The notes under the pieces were generated by a model that did no database searches, was not told where the DNA came from, and saw only the letters and a list, made by a program, of their open reading frames with translations. A DNA stretch of 64,000 nt, from NCBI RefSeq assembly GCF_052857255.1, contig NW_027526678.1:62001-126000 (forward strand), written 5' to 3'. Below are positions 50,303 through 62,309 of this stretch, one piece after another (position 1 is the first letter of the stretch; every line of letters begins with the position of its first letter). The stretch is from Amblyomma americanum (lineage: Eukaryota > Arthropoda > Arachnida > Ixodida > Ixodidae). Made by a program: the position numbers and the translations under genes.

Positions 50303-52852
50303 GATTTGACGCGTATCAGAGGAACACTTGTAAAGCCGATGTGTTGTGATTTAGCTCGTTTCGGTCTAAAACAGCTTGTTTCGCTGTATTAAGCAGGAAT
50401 ACATGCTTTTCGCGCAGTTATAAGAGAAAAAGTTTTAAAGGCATGTCACAGGGACACTTGTAAAACCGATGTGTTCAGATTTACCACGTTTCGGTCTAAA
50501 ACAGCTTGTTTCGTTAGACTAGCACGAATACATGCTTTTCGCGCAGTTATAAGAGAAAAAAGTTTTGACGCGTATCAGAGGAACACTTGTAAAACCGATG
50601 TGTTGTGATTTAGCTCGTTTCGGTCTAAAACAGCTTGTTTCGTTGTATTAAGCAAGAATACATGCTTTTCGCGCAGTTATAAGAGAAAAAGTTTTGACGC
50701 GTTTCACAGGGACACTTGTAAATCGATGTGTTCACATTTAGCTCGTTTCGGTCTAAAACAGCTTGTTTCGTTAGACTAAGCACGAATACATGCTTTTCGC
50801 GCAGTTATAAGAGAAAAAGTTTTGACGCGTGTCACAGGGACACTTGTAAAACCGATGTGTTCAAATTTAGCTCGTTTCGGTCTAAAACAACTTGTTTCGT
50901 TGTAATAAGCACGAATACATGCTTTTCGCGCAGTTATAAGAGAAAAACGTTTTGACGCGTATCAGAGGAAGACTTGTAAAACCGATGTGTTGTGATTTAG
51001 CTCGTTTTGGTCTAAAACAGCTTGTTTCGCTGTGTTAAGCAAGAATACGTGCTTTTCGCGTAGTTATAAGAGAAAAAGTTTTGACGCGTGTCACAGGGAC
51101 ACTTGTAAAACCGATGTGTTCAGATCTAGCTCGTTTTGGTGTAAAACAGCTTGTTTCGTTGTATTAAGCACGAATACATGCTTTTCGCGCAGTTATAAGC
51201 GAAAAAGTTTAGACGCGTATCAGAGGAACACTTGTAAAACCGATGTGTTGTGATTTAGCTCGTTTCGGTCTAAAACAGCTTGTTTCGTTGTATTAAGCAA
51301 GAATACATGCTTTTCGCGCAGTTATAAGAGAAAAAGTTTTGACGCGTATCAGAGGAACACTTGTAAAACCGATGTGTTGTGATTTAGCTCGTTTCGGTCT
51401 AAAACAGCTTGTTTCGTTGTATTAAGCAAGAATACATGCTTTTCGCGCAGTTATAAGAAAAAAATTTTGGACGCGTATCAGAGGAACACTTGTAAAACCG
51501 ATGTGTTGTGATTTAGCTCGTTTCGGTCTAAAACAGCTCGTTTCGCTGTAGTAAGCAAGAATACATGCTTTTCGCGCAGTTATAAGACAAAAAGTTTTGA
51601 CGCCTGTCACAGGGACACTTGTGAAACAGATGTGCTCAGATTTACCTCGTTTCGGTCTAAAACAGCTTGTTTCGTTGAACTAAGCACGAATACATGCTTT
51701 TCGCGCAGTTATAAGAGAAAAAAGTTTTGACGCGTATCAGAGGATCACTTGTAAAACCGATGTGTTGCGATTTAGCTCGTTTCGGTCTAAAACAGCTTGT
51801 TTCTTTGTATTAAGCAAGAATACATGCTTTTCGCGCAGTTATAAGAGAAAAAGTTTTGACGCGTATCAGAGGAACACTTTGTAAAACCGATGTGTTGTGA
51901 TTTACCTCGTTTCGGTCTAAAACAGCTTGTTTCGTTGTATTAAGCACGAATACATGCTTTTCGCGCAGTTATAAGAGAAAAAGTTTAGACGCGTATCAGA
52001 GGAACACTTGTAAAACCGAGGTGTTGTGATTTAGCTCGTTTCGGTCTAAAACAGCTTGTTTCGTTGTATTAAGCAAGAATACATGCTTTTCGCGCAGTTA
52101 TAAGAGAAAAAGTTTTGACGCGTATCAGAGGAACACTTGTAAAACCGATGTGTTGTGATTTAGCTAGTTTCGGTCTAAAACAGCTTGTTTCGCTGTATTA
52201 AGCAAGAATACATGCTTTTCGCGCAGTTATAAGAGAAAAAGTTTTGACGCGTGTCACAGGGACACTTGTAAAACCGATGTGTTCAGATTTAGCTCGTTTC
52301 GGTCTAAAACAGCTTGTTTCGTTGTATTAAGCACGAATACATGCTTTTCGCGCAGTTATAAGAGAAAAAGTTGACGCGTATCAGAGGAACACTAGTAAAA
52401 CCGATGTGTTGTGATTTAGCTCGTTTCGGTCTAAAACAGCTTGTTTCGTTGTATTAAACAAGAATACATTCTTTTCGCGCAGTTATCAGAGAAAAAGTTT
52501 TGACGCGTATCAGAGGAACACTTGTAAAACCAATGTGTTCAGATTTACCTCGTTTCGGTCTAAAACAGCTTGTTTCGTTGAACTAAGCACGAATACATGC
52601 TTTTCGCGCAGTTATAGGAGAAAAAAGTTTTGACGCGTATCAGAGGAACACTTGTAAAACCGATGTGTTGTGATTTAGCTCGTTTCGGTCTAAAACAACT
52701 TGTTTCGCTGTATTAAGCAAGAATACATGCTTTACGCGCTGTTATAAGAGAAAAAGTTTTGACGCGTGTCACAGGGACACTTGTAAAACCGATGTGTTCA
52801 GATTTAGCTCGTTTCGGTCTAAAACAGCTTGTTTCGTCGTATTAAGCACGAA
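48372..52852. repeat. 4,481-bp tandem duplication, right copy
   Basis: It repeats 43891-48371, including the chimeric m6/m10 monomer (48661-48789). The left junction is visible because the preceding monomer is m20 (GTCGTATTAAGCACG) while the expected one is m3 (GTTGTATTAAGCAAG). The sequence then runs on without a break into m21 (about 52890). Confidence 0.88.
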
Positions 52853-53236
52853 TACATGCTTTTCGCGCAGTTATAAGAGAAAAAGTTTAGACGCGTATCA
52901 GAGAAACACTTGTAAAACCGATGTGTTGTGATTTAGCTCGTTTCGGTCTAAAACAGCTTGTTTCGTTGTATTAAGCAAGAATACATGCTTTTCGCGCAGT
53001 TATAAGAGAAAAAGTTTTGACGCGTATCAGAGGAACACTTGTAAAACCGATGTGTTGTGATTTAGCTCGTTTCGGTCTAAAACAGCTTGTTTCGCTGTAT
53101 TAAGCAAGAATACATGCTTTTCGCGCAGTTATAAGAGAAAAAGTTTTGACGCGTGTCACAGGGACACTTGTAAAACCGATGTGTTGTGATTTAGCTCGTT
53201 TCGGTCTAAAACAGCTTGTTTCGTTGTATTAAGCAA
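50303..53236. repeat. HOR unit 24 (2,934 bp, 23-mer)
   Basis: It is a full counterpart of the reference unit at 10984, with GACTAGCACG (about 50517), AAAAAAATTTTGGACG (about 51457) and CTTTACGCGCTG (about 52730). It shares GACGCCTGTCAC in m11 with the left duplication copy. Confidence 0.91.
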
Positions 53237-55654
53237 GATTTGACGCGTATCAGAGGAACACTTGTAAAGCCGATGTGTTGTGATTTAGCTCGTTTCGGTC
53301 TTAGACAGCTTGTTTCGCTGTATTAAGCAGGAATACATGCTTTTCGCACAGTTATAAGAGAAAAAGTTTTAAAGGCATGTCACAGGGACACTTGTAAAAC
53401 CGATGTGTTCAGATTTACCACTTTTCGGTCTAAAACAGCTTGTTTCGTTAGACTAAGCACGAATACATGCTTTTCGCGCAGTTATAAGAGAAAAAAGTTT
53501 TGACGCGTATCAGAGGAACACTTGTAAAACCGATGTGTTGTGATTTAGCTCGTTTCGGTCTAAAACAGCTTGTTTCGTTGTATTAAGCAAGAATACATGC
53601 TTTTCGCGCAGTTATAAGAGAAAAAGTTTTGACGCGTTTCACAGGGACACTTGTAAATCGATGTGTTCACATTTAGCTCGTTTCGGTCTAAAACAGCTTG
53701 TTTCGTTAGACTAAGCACGAATACATGCTTTTCGCGCAGTTATAAGAGAAAAAGTTTTGACGCGTGTCACAGGGACACTTGTAAAACCGATGTGTTCAAA
53801 TTTAGCTCGTTTCGGTCTAAAACAACTTGTTTCGTTGTAATAAGCACGAATACATGCTTTTCGCGCAGTTATAAGAGAAAAACGTTTTGACGCGTATCAG
53901 AGGAAGACTTGTAAAACCGATGTGTTGTGATTTAGCTCGTTTTGGTCTAAAACAGCTTGTTTCGCTGTGTTAAGCAAGAATACGTGCTTTTCGCGTAGTT
54001 ATAAGAGAAAAAGTTTTGACGCGTGTCACAGGGACACTTGTAAAACCGATGTGTTCAGATCTAGCTCGTTTTGGTGTAAAACAGCTTGTTTCGTTGTATT
54101 AAGCACGAATACATGCTTTTCGCGCAGTTATAAGCGAAAAAGTTTAGACGCGTATCAGAGGAACACTTGTAAAACCGATGTGTTGTGATTTAGCTCGTTT
54201 CGGTCTAAAACAGCTTGTTTCGTTGTATTAAGCAAGAATACATGCTTTTCGCGCAGTTATAAGAGAAAAAGTTTTGACGCGTATCAGAGGAACACTTGTA
54301 AAACCGATGTGTTGTGATTTAGCTCGTTTCGGTCTAAAACAGCTTGTTTCGTTGTATTAAGCAAGAATACATGCTTTTCGCGCAGTTATAAGAAAAAAAG
54401 TTTTGACGCGTATCAGAGGAACACTTGTAAAACCGATGTGTTGTGATTTAGCTCGTTTCGGTCTAAAACAGCTCGTTTCGTTGTAGTAAGCAAGAATACA
54501 TGCTTTTCGCGCAGTTATAAGACAAAAAGTTTTGACGCGTGTCACAGGGACACTTGTGAAACAGATGTGCTCAGATTTACCTCGTTTCGGTCTAAAACAG
54601 CTTGTTTCGTTGAACTAAGCACGAATACATGCTTTTCGCGCAGTTATAAGAAAAAAAAGTTTTGACGCGTATCAGAGGATCACTTGTAAAACCGATGTGT
54701 TGCGATTTAGCTCGTTTCGGTCTAAAACAGCTTGTTTCTTTGTATTAAGCAAGAATACATGCTTTTCGCGCAGTTATAAGAGAAAAAGTTTTGACGCGTA
54801 TCAGAGGAACACTTTGTAAAACCGATGTGTTGTGATTTACCTCGTTTCGGTCTAAAACAGCTTGTTTCGTTGTATTAAGCACGAATACATGCTTTTCGCG
54901 CAGTTATAAGAGAAAAAGTTTAGACGCGTATCAGAGGAACACTTGTAAAACCGAGGTGTTGTGATTTAGCTCGTTTCGGTCTAAAACAGCTTGTTTCGTT
55001 GTATTAAGCAAGAATACATGCTTTTCGCGCAGTTATAAGAGAAAAAGTTTTGACGCGTATCAGAGGAACACTTGTAAAACCGATGTGTTGTGATTTAGCT
55101 CGTTTCGGTCTAAAACAACTTGTTTCGCTGTATTAAGCAAGAATACATGCTTTTCGCGCTGTTATAAGAGAAAAAGTTTTGACGCGTGTCACAGGGACAC
55201 TTGTAAAACCGATGTGTTCAGATTTAGCTCGTTTCGGTCTAAAACAGCTTGTTTCGTTGTATTAAGCACGAATACATGCTTTTCGCGCAGTTATAAGAGA
55301 AAAAGTTGACGCGTATCAGAGGAACACTAGTAAAACCGATGTGTTGTGATTTAGCTCGTTTCGGTCTAAAACAGCTTGTTTCGTTGTATTAAACAAGAAT
55401 ACATTCTTTTCGCGCAGTTATCAGAGAAAAAGTTTTGACGCGTATCAGAGGAACACTTGTAAAACCAATGTGTTGTGATTTAGCTCGTTTCGGTCTAAAA
55501 CAGCTTGTTTCGCTGTATTAAGCAAGAATACATGCTTTTCGCGCAGTTATAAGAGAAAAAGTTTTGACGCGTGTCACAGGGACACTTGTAAAACCGATGT
55601 GTTGTGATTTAGCTCGTTTCGGTCTAAAACAGCTTGTTTCGTTGTATTAGGCAA
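53237..55654. repeat. HOR unit 25 (2,418 bp, shortened 23-mer)
   Basis: It is the counterpart of the unit at 13918 (GTTGTAGTAAG in m10, eight-A run before m12). About 517 bp, four monomers, are missing from the right half. m14 is followed by an ACAACTTG/GCGCTGTTA monomer (m19-like, about 55070-55170), and ACCAATGTG is joined to GTTGTGATTTAG (about 55466), a chimera not seen elsewhere. Private changes: GTCTTAGACAGC (about 53298) and TTCGCACAG (about 53343). Confidence 0.87.
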
Positions 55655-57386
55655 GATTTGACGCGTATCAGAGGAACACTTGTAAAGCCGATGTGTTGTG
55701 ATTTAGCTCGTTTCGGTCTAAAACAGCTTGTTTCGCTGTATTAAGCAGGAATACATGCTTTTCGCGCAGTTATAAGAGAAAAAGTTTTAAAGGCATGTCA
55801 CAGGGACACTTGTAAAACCGATGTGTTCAGATTTACCACGTTTCGGTCTAAAACAGCTTGTTTCGTTAGACTAAGCACGAATACATGCTTTTCGCGCAGT
55901 TATAAGAGAAAAAAGTTTTGACGCGTATCAGAGGAACACTTGTAAAACCGATGTGTTGTGATTTAGCTCGTTTCGGTCTAAAACAGCTTGTTTCGTTGTA
56001 TTAAGCAAGAATACATGCTTTTCGCGCAGTTATAAGAGAAAAAGTTTTGACGCGTATTCACATTTAGCTCGTTTCGGTCTAAAACAGCTTGTTTCGTTAG
56101 ACTAAGCACGAATACATGCTTTTCGCGCAGTTATAAGAGAAAAAGTTTTGACGCGTGTCACAGGGACACTTGTAAAACCGATGTGTTCAAATTTAGCTCG
56201 TTTCGGTCTAAAACAACTTGTTTCGCTGTAATAAGCACGAATACATGCTTTTCGCGCAGTTATAAGAGAAAAACGTTTTGACGCGTATCAGAGGAAGAGT
56301 TGTAAAACCGATGTGTTGTGATTTAGCTCGTTTTGGTCTAAAACAGCTTGTTTCGCTGTGTTAAGCAAGAATACGTGCTTTTCGCGTAGTTATAAGAGAA
56401 AAAGTTTTGACGCGTGTCACAGGGACACTTGTAAAACCGATGTGTTCAGATCTAGCTCGTTTTGGTCTAAAACAGCTTGTTTCGCTGTATTAAGCAAGAA
56501 TACGTGCTTTTCGCGTAGTTATAAGAGAAAAAGTTTTGACGCGTGTCACAGGGACACTTGTAAAACCGATGTGTTCAGATCTAGCTCGTTTTGGTGTAAA
56601 ACAGCTTGTTTCGTTGTATTAAGCACGAATACATGCTTTTCACGCAGTTATAAGCGAAAAAGTTTAGACGCGTATCAGAGGAACACTTGTAAAACCAATG
56701 TGTTCAGATTTACCTCGTTTCGGTCTAAAACAGCTTGTTTCGTTGAACTAAGCACGAATACATGCTTTTCGCGCAGTTATAAGAGAAAAAAGTTTTGACG
56801 CGTATCAGAGGAACACTTGTAAAACCGATGTGTTGTGATTTAGCTCGTTTCGGTCTAAAACAGCTTGTTTCGCTGTATTAAGCAAGAATACATGCTTTTC
56901 GCGCAGTTATAAGAGAAAAAGTTTTGACGCGTGTCACAGGGACACTTGTAAAACCGATGTGTTCAGATTTAGCTCGTTTCGGTCTAAAACAGCTTGTTTC
57001 GTCGTATTAAGCACGAATACATGCTTTTCGCGCAGTTATAAGAGAAAAAGTTTAGACGCGTATCAGAGGAACACTTATAAAACCGATGTGTTGTGATTTA
57101 GCTCGTTTCGGTCTAAAACAGCTTGTTTCGCTGTATTAAGCAAGAATACATGCTTTTCGCGCAGTTATAAGACGCGTGTCACAGAACACTTGTAAAACCG
57201 ATGTGTTCATATTTAGCTCGTTTCGGTCTAAAACAGCTTGTTTCGTTGTATTAAGCACGAATACATGCTTTTCGCGCAGTGATAAGAGAAAAAGTTTAGA
57301 CGCGTATCAGAGGAACACTTGTAAAACCGATGTGTTGTGATTTGCACGTTTCGGTCTAAAACAGCTTGTTTCGTTGTATTAAGCAA
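55655..57386. repeat. HOR unit 26 (1,732 bp, short type)
   Basis: It is the counterpart of the unit at 16853 with identical length: m4 with the 27-bp deletion (junction at 56056), two BglII monomers, a 115-bp monomer (57167), CAGTGATAAG and TTTGCACG. Private changes are CGCTGTAATAAG (about 56225) and GAAGAGTTGTAAAAC (about 56294). Confidence 0.89.
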
Positions 57387-58901
57387 GATTTGACGCGTAT
57401 CAGAGGAACACTTGTAAAGCCGATGTGTTGTGATTTAGCTCGTTTCGGTCTAAAACAGCTTGTTTCGCTGTATTAAGCAGGAATACATGCTTTTCGCGCA
57501 GTTATAAGAGAAAAAGTTTTAAAGGCATGTCACAGGGACACTTGTAAAACCGATGTGTTCAGATTTACCCCGTTTCGGTCTAAAAGAGCTTGATTCCTTA
57601 GACTAAGCACGAATACATGCTTTTCGCGCAGTTATAAGAGAAAAAAGTTTTGACGCGTATCAGAGGAACACTTGTAAAACCGATGTGTTGTGATTTAGCT
57701 CGTTTCGGTCTAAAACAGCTTGTTTCGCTGTATTAAGCAAGAATACATGCTTTTCGCGCAGTTATGAGAAAAAGTTTTGACGCGTGTCACAGGGACACTT
57801 GTAAAACCGATGTGTTCAGATTTAGCTCGTTTCGGTCTAAAACAACTTGTTTCGTTGTATTAAGCACGAATACATGCTTTTCGCGCAGTTATAAGAGAAA
57901 AAGTTTAGACGCGTATCAGAGGAACACTTGTAAAACCGATGTGTTGTGATTTAGCTCGTTTCGGTCTAAAACAGCTTGTTTCGTTGTATTAAGCAAGAAT
58001 ACATGCTTTTCGCGCAGTTATAATAGAAAAAGATTTGACGCGTATCAGAGGAACACTTGTAAAGCCGATGTGTTGTGATTTAGCTCATTTCGGTCTAAAA
58101 CAGCTTGTTTCGCTGTATTAAGCAGGAATACATGCTTTTCGCGCAGTTATAAGAGAAAAAGATTTAAAGGCATGTCACAGGGACACTTGTAAAACCGATG
58201 TGTTCAGATTTACGCCGTTTCGGTCTAAAACAGCTTGTTTCGTTAGACTAAGCACGAATACATGCCTTTCGTGCAGTTATAAGAGAAAAAAGTTTTGACG
58301 CGTATCAGAGGAACACTTGTAAAACCGATGTGTTGTGATTTAGCTCGTTTCGGTCTAAGACTGCTTGTTTCGCTGTATTAGGCAAGAATACGTGCTTTTC
58401 GCGCAGTTATAAGAGAAAAAGTTTTGACGAGTATCACGTGGATGCTTGTAAAACCGATGCGTTCAGATACAGCTTGTTTCGGTCTAAAACAGCTTGTTTC
58501 GTCGTATTAAGCACGAATACATGCTTTTCGCGCAGTTATAAGAGAAAAAGATTTGACGCGTATCAGAGAAACACTTGTAAAACCGATGTGTTGTGATTTA
58601 GCTCGTTTCGGTCTAAAACAGCTTGTTTCGTTGTATTAAGCAAGAATACATGCTTTTCGCGCAGTTATAAGAGAAAAAGTTTTGACGCGTATCAGAGGAA
58701 CACTTGTAAAACCGATGTGTTGTGATTTAGTTCGTTTCGGTCTAAAACAGCTTGTTTCGCTGTATTAAGCAAGAATACATGCTTTTCGCGCAGTTATAAG
58801 AGAAAAAGTTTTGACGCGTGTCACAGGGACACTTGTAAAACCGATGTGTTGTGATTTAGCTCGTTTCGGTCTAAAACAGCTTGTTTCGTTGTATTAGGCA
58901 A
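57387..58901. repeat. HOR unit 27 (1,515 bp, short type)
   Basis: It is the counterpart of the unit at 18585. The variant cluster reads AAAGAGCTTGATTCC (about 57584), one step from both the normal sequence and the copy-1 and copy-2 form. It has TTATGAGAAAAAG at about 57764, and the CACGTG monomer (58421-58549) has GGATGCTTG instead of GGATACTTG. Confidence 0.88.
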
Positions 58902-60531
58902 GATTTGACGCGTATCAGAGGAACACTTGTAAAGCCGATGTGTTGTGATTTAGCTCGTTTCGGTCTAAAACAGCTTGTTTCGCTGTATTAAGCAGGAATA
59001 CATGCTTTTCGCGCAGTTATAAGAGAAAAAGTTTTAAAGGCATGTCACAGGGACACTTGTAAAACCGATGTGTTCAGATTTACGCCGTTTCGGTCTAAAA
59101 CAGCTTGTTTCGTTAGACTAAGCACGAATACATGCTTTTCGCGCAGTTATAAGAGAAAAAAGTTTTGACGCGTATCAGAGGAACACTTGTAAAACCGATG
59201 TGTTGTGATTTAGCTCGTTTCGGTCTAAAACAGCTTGTTTCGTTGTATTAAGCAAGAATACATGCTTTTCGCGCAGTTATAAGAGAAAAAGTTTTGACGC
59301 GTATCACAGGGACACTTGTAAATTGATGTGTTCACATTTAGCTCGTTTCGGTCTAAAACAGCTTGTTTCGTTAGACTAAGCACGAATACATGCTTTTCGC
59401 GCAGTTATAAGAGAAAAAGTTTTGACGCGTGTCACAGGGACACTTGTAAAACCGATGTGTTCAAATTTAGCTCGTTTCGGTCTAAAACAACTTGTTTCGT
59501 TGTAATAGGCGCGAATACATGCTTTTCGCGCAGTTATAAGAGAAAAACGTTTTGACGCGTATCAGAGGAAGACTTGTAAAACCGATGTGTTGTGATTTAG
59601 CTCGTTTTGGTCTAAAACAGCTTGTTTCGCTGTGTTAAGCAAGAATACGTGCTTTTCGCGTAGTTATAAGAGAAAAAGTTTTGACGCGTGTCACAGGGAC
59701 ACTTGTAAAACCGATGTGTTCAGATCTAGCTCGTTTTGGTCTAAAACAGCTTGTTTCGCTGTATTAAGCAAGAATACGTGCTTTTCGCGTAGTTATAAGA
59801 GAAAAAGTTTTGACGCGTGTCACAGGGACACTTGTAAAACCGATGTGTTCAGATCTAGCTCGTTTTGGTGTAAAACAGCTTGTTTCGTTGTATTAAGCAC
59901 GAATACATGCTTTTCGCGCAGTTATAAGCGAAAAAGTTTAGACGCGTATCAGAGGAACACTTGTAAAACCAATGTGTTCAGATTTACCTCGTTTCGGTCT
60001 AAAACAGCTTGTTTCGTTGAACTAAGCACGAATACATGCTTTTCGCGCAGTTATAAGAGAAAAAAGTTTTGACGCGTATCAGAGGAACACTTGTAAAACC
60101 GATGTGTTGTGATTTAGCTCGTTTCGGTCTAAAACAGCTTGTTTCGCTGTATTAAGCAAGAATACATGCTTTTCGCGCAGTTATAAGAGAAAAAGTTTTG
60201 ACGCGTGTCACAGGGACACTTGTAAAACCGATGTGTTCAGATTTAGCTCGTTTCGGTCTAAAACAGCTTGTTTCGTCGTATTAAGCACGAATACATGCTT
60301 TTCGCGCAGTTATAAGAGAAAAAGTTTAGACGCGTATCAGAGGAACACTTATAAAACCGATGTGTTGTGATTTAGCTCGTTTCGGTCTAAAACAGCTTGT
60401 TTCGCTGTATTAAGCAAGAATACATGCTTTTCGCGCAGTTATAAGACGCGTGTCCCAGAACACTTGTAAAACCGATGTGTTGTGATTTGCACGTTTCGGT
60501 CTAAAACAGCTTGTTTCGTTGTATTAAGCAA
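58902..60531. repeat. HOR unit 28 (1,630 bp, short type)
   Basis: It is the counterpart of the unit at 37632 (AAATTGATG, GTGTCCCAGAACAC) minus one monomer: the 115-bp monomer (60441) runs directly into the TTTGCACG boundary monomer, skipping CAGTGATAAG. Private change: AGGCGCGAATAC at about 59507. Confidence 0.87.
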
Positions 60532-62309
60532 GATTTGACGCGTATCAGAGGAACACTTGTAAAGCCGATGTGTTGTGATTTAGCTCGTTTCGGTCTAAAA
60601 CAGCTTGTTTCGCTGTATTAAGCAGGAATACATGCTTTTCGCGCAGTTATAAGAGAAAAAGTTTTAAAGGCATGTCACAGGGACACTTGTAAAACCGATG
60701 TGTTCAGATTTACCCCGTTTCGGTCTAAAACAGCTTGTTTCGTTAGACTAAGCACGAATACATGCTTTTCGCGCAGTTATAAGAGAAAAAAGTTTTGACG
60801 CGTATCAGAGGAACACTTGTAAAACCGATGTGTTGTGATTTAGCTCGTTTCGGTCTAAAACAGCTTGTTTCGCTGTATTAAGCAAGAATACATGCTTTTC
60901 GCGCAGTTATAAGAGAAAAAGTTTTGACGCGTGTCACAGGGACACTTGTAAAACCGATGTGTTCAGATTTAGCTCGTTTCGGTCTAAAACAACTTGTTTC
61001 GTTGTATTAAGCACGAATACATGCTTTTCGCGCAGTTATAAGAGAAAAAGATTTGACGCGTATCAGAGGAACACTTGTAAAGCCGATGTGTTGTGATTTA
61101 GCTCATTTCGGTCTAAAACAGCTTGTTTCGCTGTATTAAGCAGGAATACATGCTTTTCGCGCAGTTATAAGAGAAAAAGATTTAAAGGCATGTCACAGGG
61201 ACACTTGTAAAACCGATGTGTTCAGATTTACGCCGTTTCGGTCTAAAACAGCTTGTTTCGTTAGACTAAGCACGAATACATGCCTTTCGCGCAGTTATAA
61301 GAGAAAAAAGTTTTGACGCGTATCAGAGGAACACTTGTAAAACCGATGTGTTGTGATTTAGCTCGTTTCGGTCTAAGACTGCTTGTTTCGCTGTATTAGG
61401 CAAGAATACGTGCTTTTCGCGCAGTTATAAGAGAAAAAGTTGTGACGCGTGTCTCAGGGACACTTGTAAAGCCGATGTGTTCAGATTTAGCTCGTTTCGG
61501 TCTAAAACAGCTTGTTTCGTTGTATTAAGCACGAATACATGCTTTTCGCGCAGGTATAAGAGAAAAAGTTTTAAAGGCATGTCACAGGGACACTTGTAAA
61601 ACCGATGTGTTCAGATTTACCTCGTTTCGGTCAAAAACAGCTTGTTTCGTTTGAATAAGCAGGAATACATGCTTTTCGCGCAGTTATAAGAGAAAAAAAG
61701 ATTTGACGCGTATCAGAAGAACACTTGTAAAACCGATGTGTTGTGATTTAGCTCGTTTCGGTCTAAAACAGCTTGTTTCGCTGTATTAAGCAAGAATACG
61801 TGCTTTTCGCGCAGTTATAAGAGAAAAAGTTTTGACGCGTGTCACAGGGACACGTGTAAAACCGATGTGTTCAGATATAGCTCGTTTTGGTATAAAACAG
61901 CTTGTTTCGTTGTTTTAAGCATGAATACATGCTTTTCGCGCAGTTATAGAAGAAAAACTTTTGACGCGTATTACAGAGACACTTGTAAAACCGATGTGTT
62001 CAGATTTAGCTCGTTTCGGTCTAAAACAGCTTGTTTCGCTGTATTAAGCAAGAATACATGCTTTCTGCGCAGTTATAAGAGAAAAAGTTTTGACGCGTGT
62101 CACAGGGACACTTGTAAAACCGATGTGTTCAGATTTAGCTCGTTTCGGTCTAAAACAACTTGTTTCGCTGTATTAAGCACGAATACATGCTTTTCGCGCA
62201 GTTATAAGAGAAAAAGTTTAGACGCGTATCAGAGGAACACTTGTAAAACCGATGTGTTGTGATTTTGCTCGTTTCGGTCTAAAACAGCTTGTTTCGTTGT
62301 ATTAAGCAA
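60532..62309. repeat. HOR unit 29 (1,778 bp, fusion into diverged block)
   Basis: It begins like the unit at 21602 (ACCCCG, GCTCATTTCGG, GTCTAAGACTGC) to about 61440, then enters diverged monomers instead of the expected CACGTG monomer. Its boundary monomer has GATTTTGCTCG (about 62260), intermediate between the usual GATTTAGCTCG and the GATTTGCACG of other short units. Confidence 0.84.
61441..62095. repeat. Diverged monomer block, copy 1 (1,906-bp period)
   Basis: These five monomers carry changes rare in the rest of the array: TGTGACGCGTGTCTCAGG, CAGGTATAAG, CGGTCAAAAACAGC, GTTTGAATAAGCAGG, a seven-A run with GATTTGACG, CAGAAGAAC, GACACGTGTAAAAC, GGTATAAAAC, TTGTTTTAAGCATG and AACTTTTGACGCGTATTAC. 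The block recurs 1,906 bp later. Confidence 0.86.
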
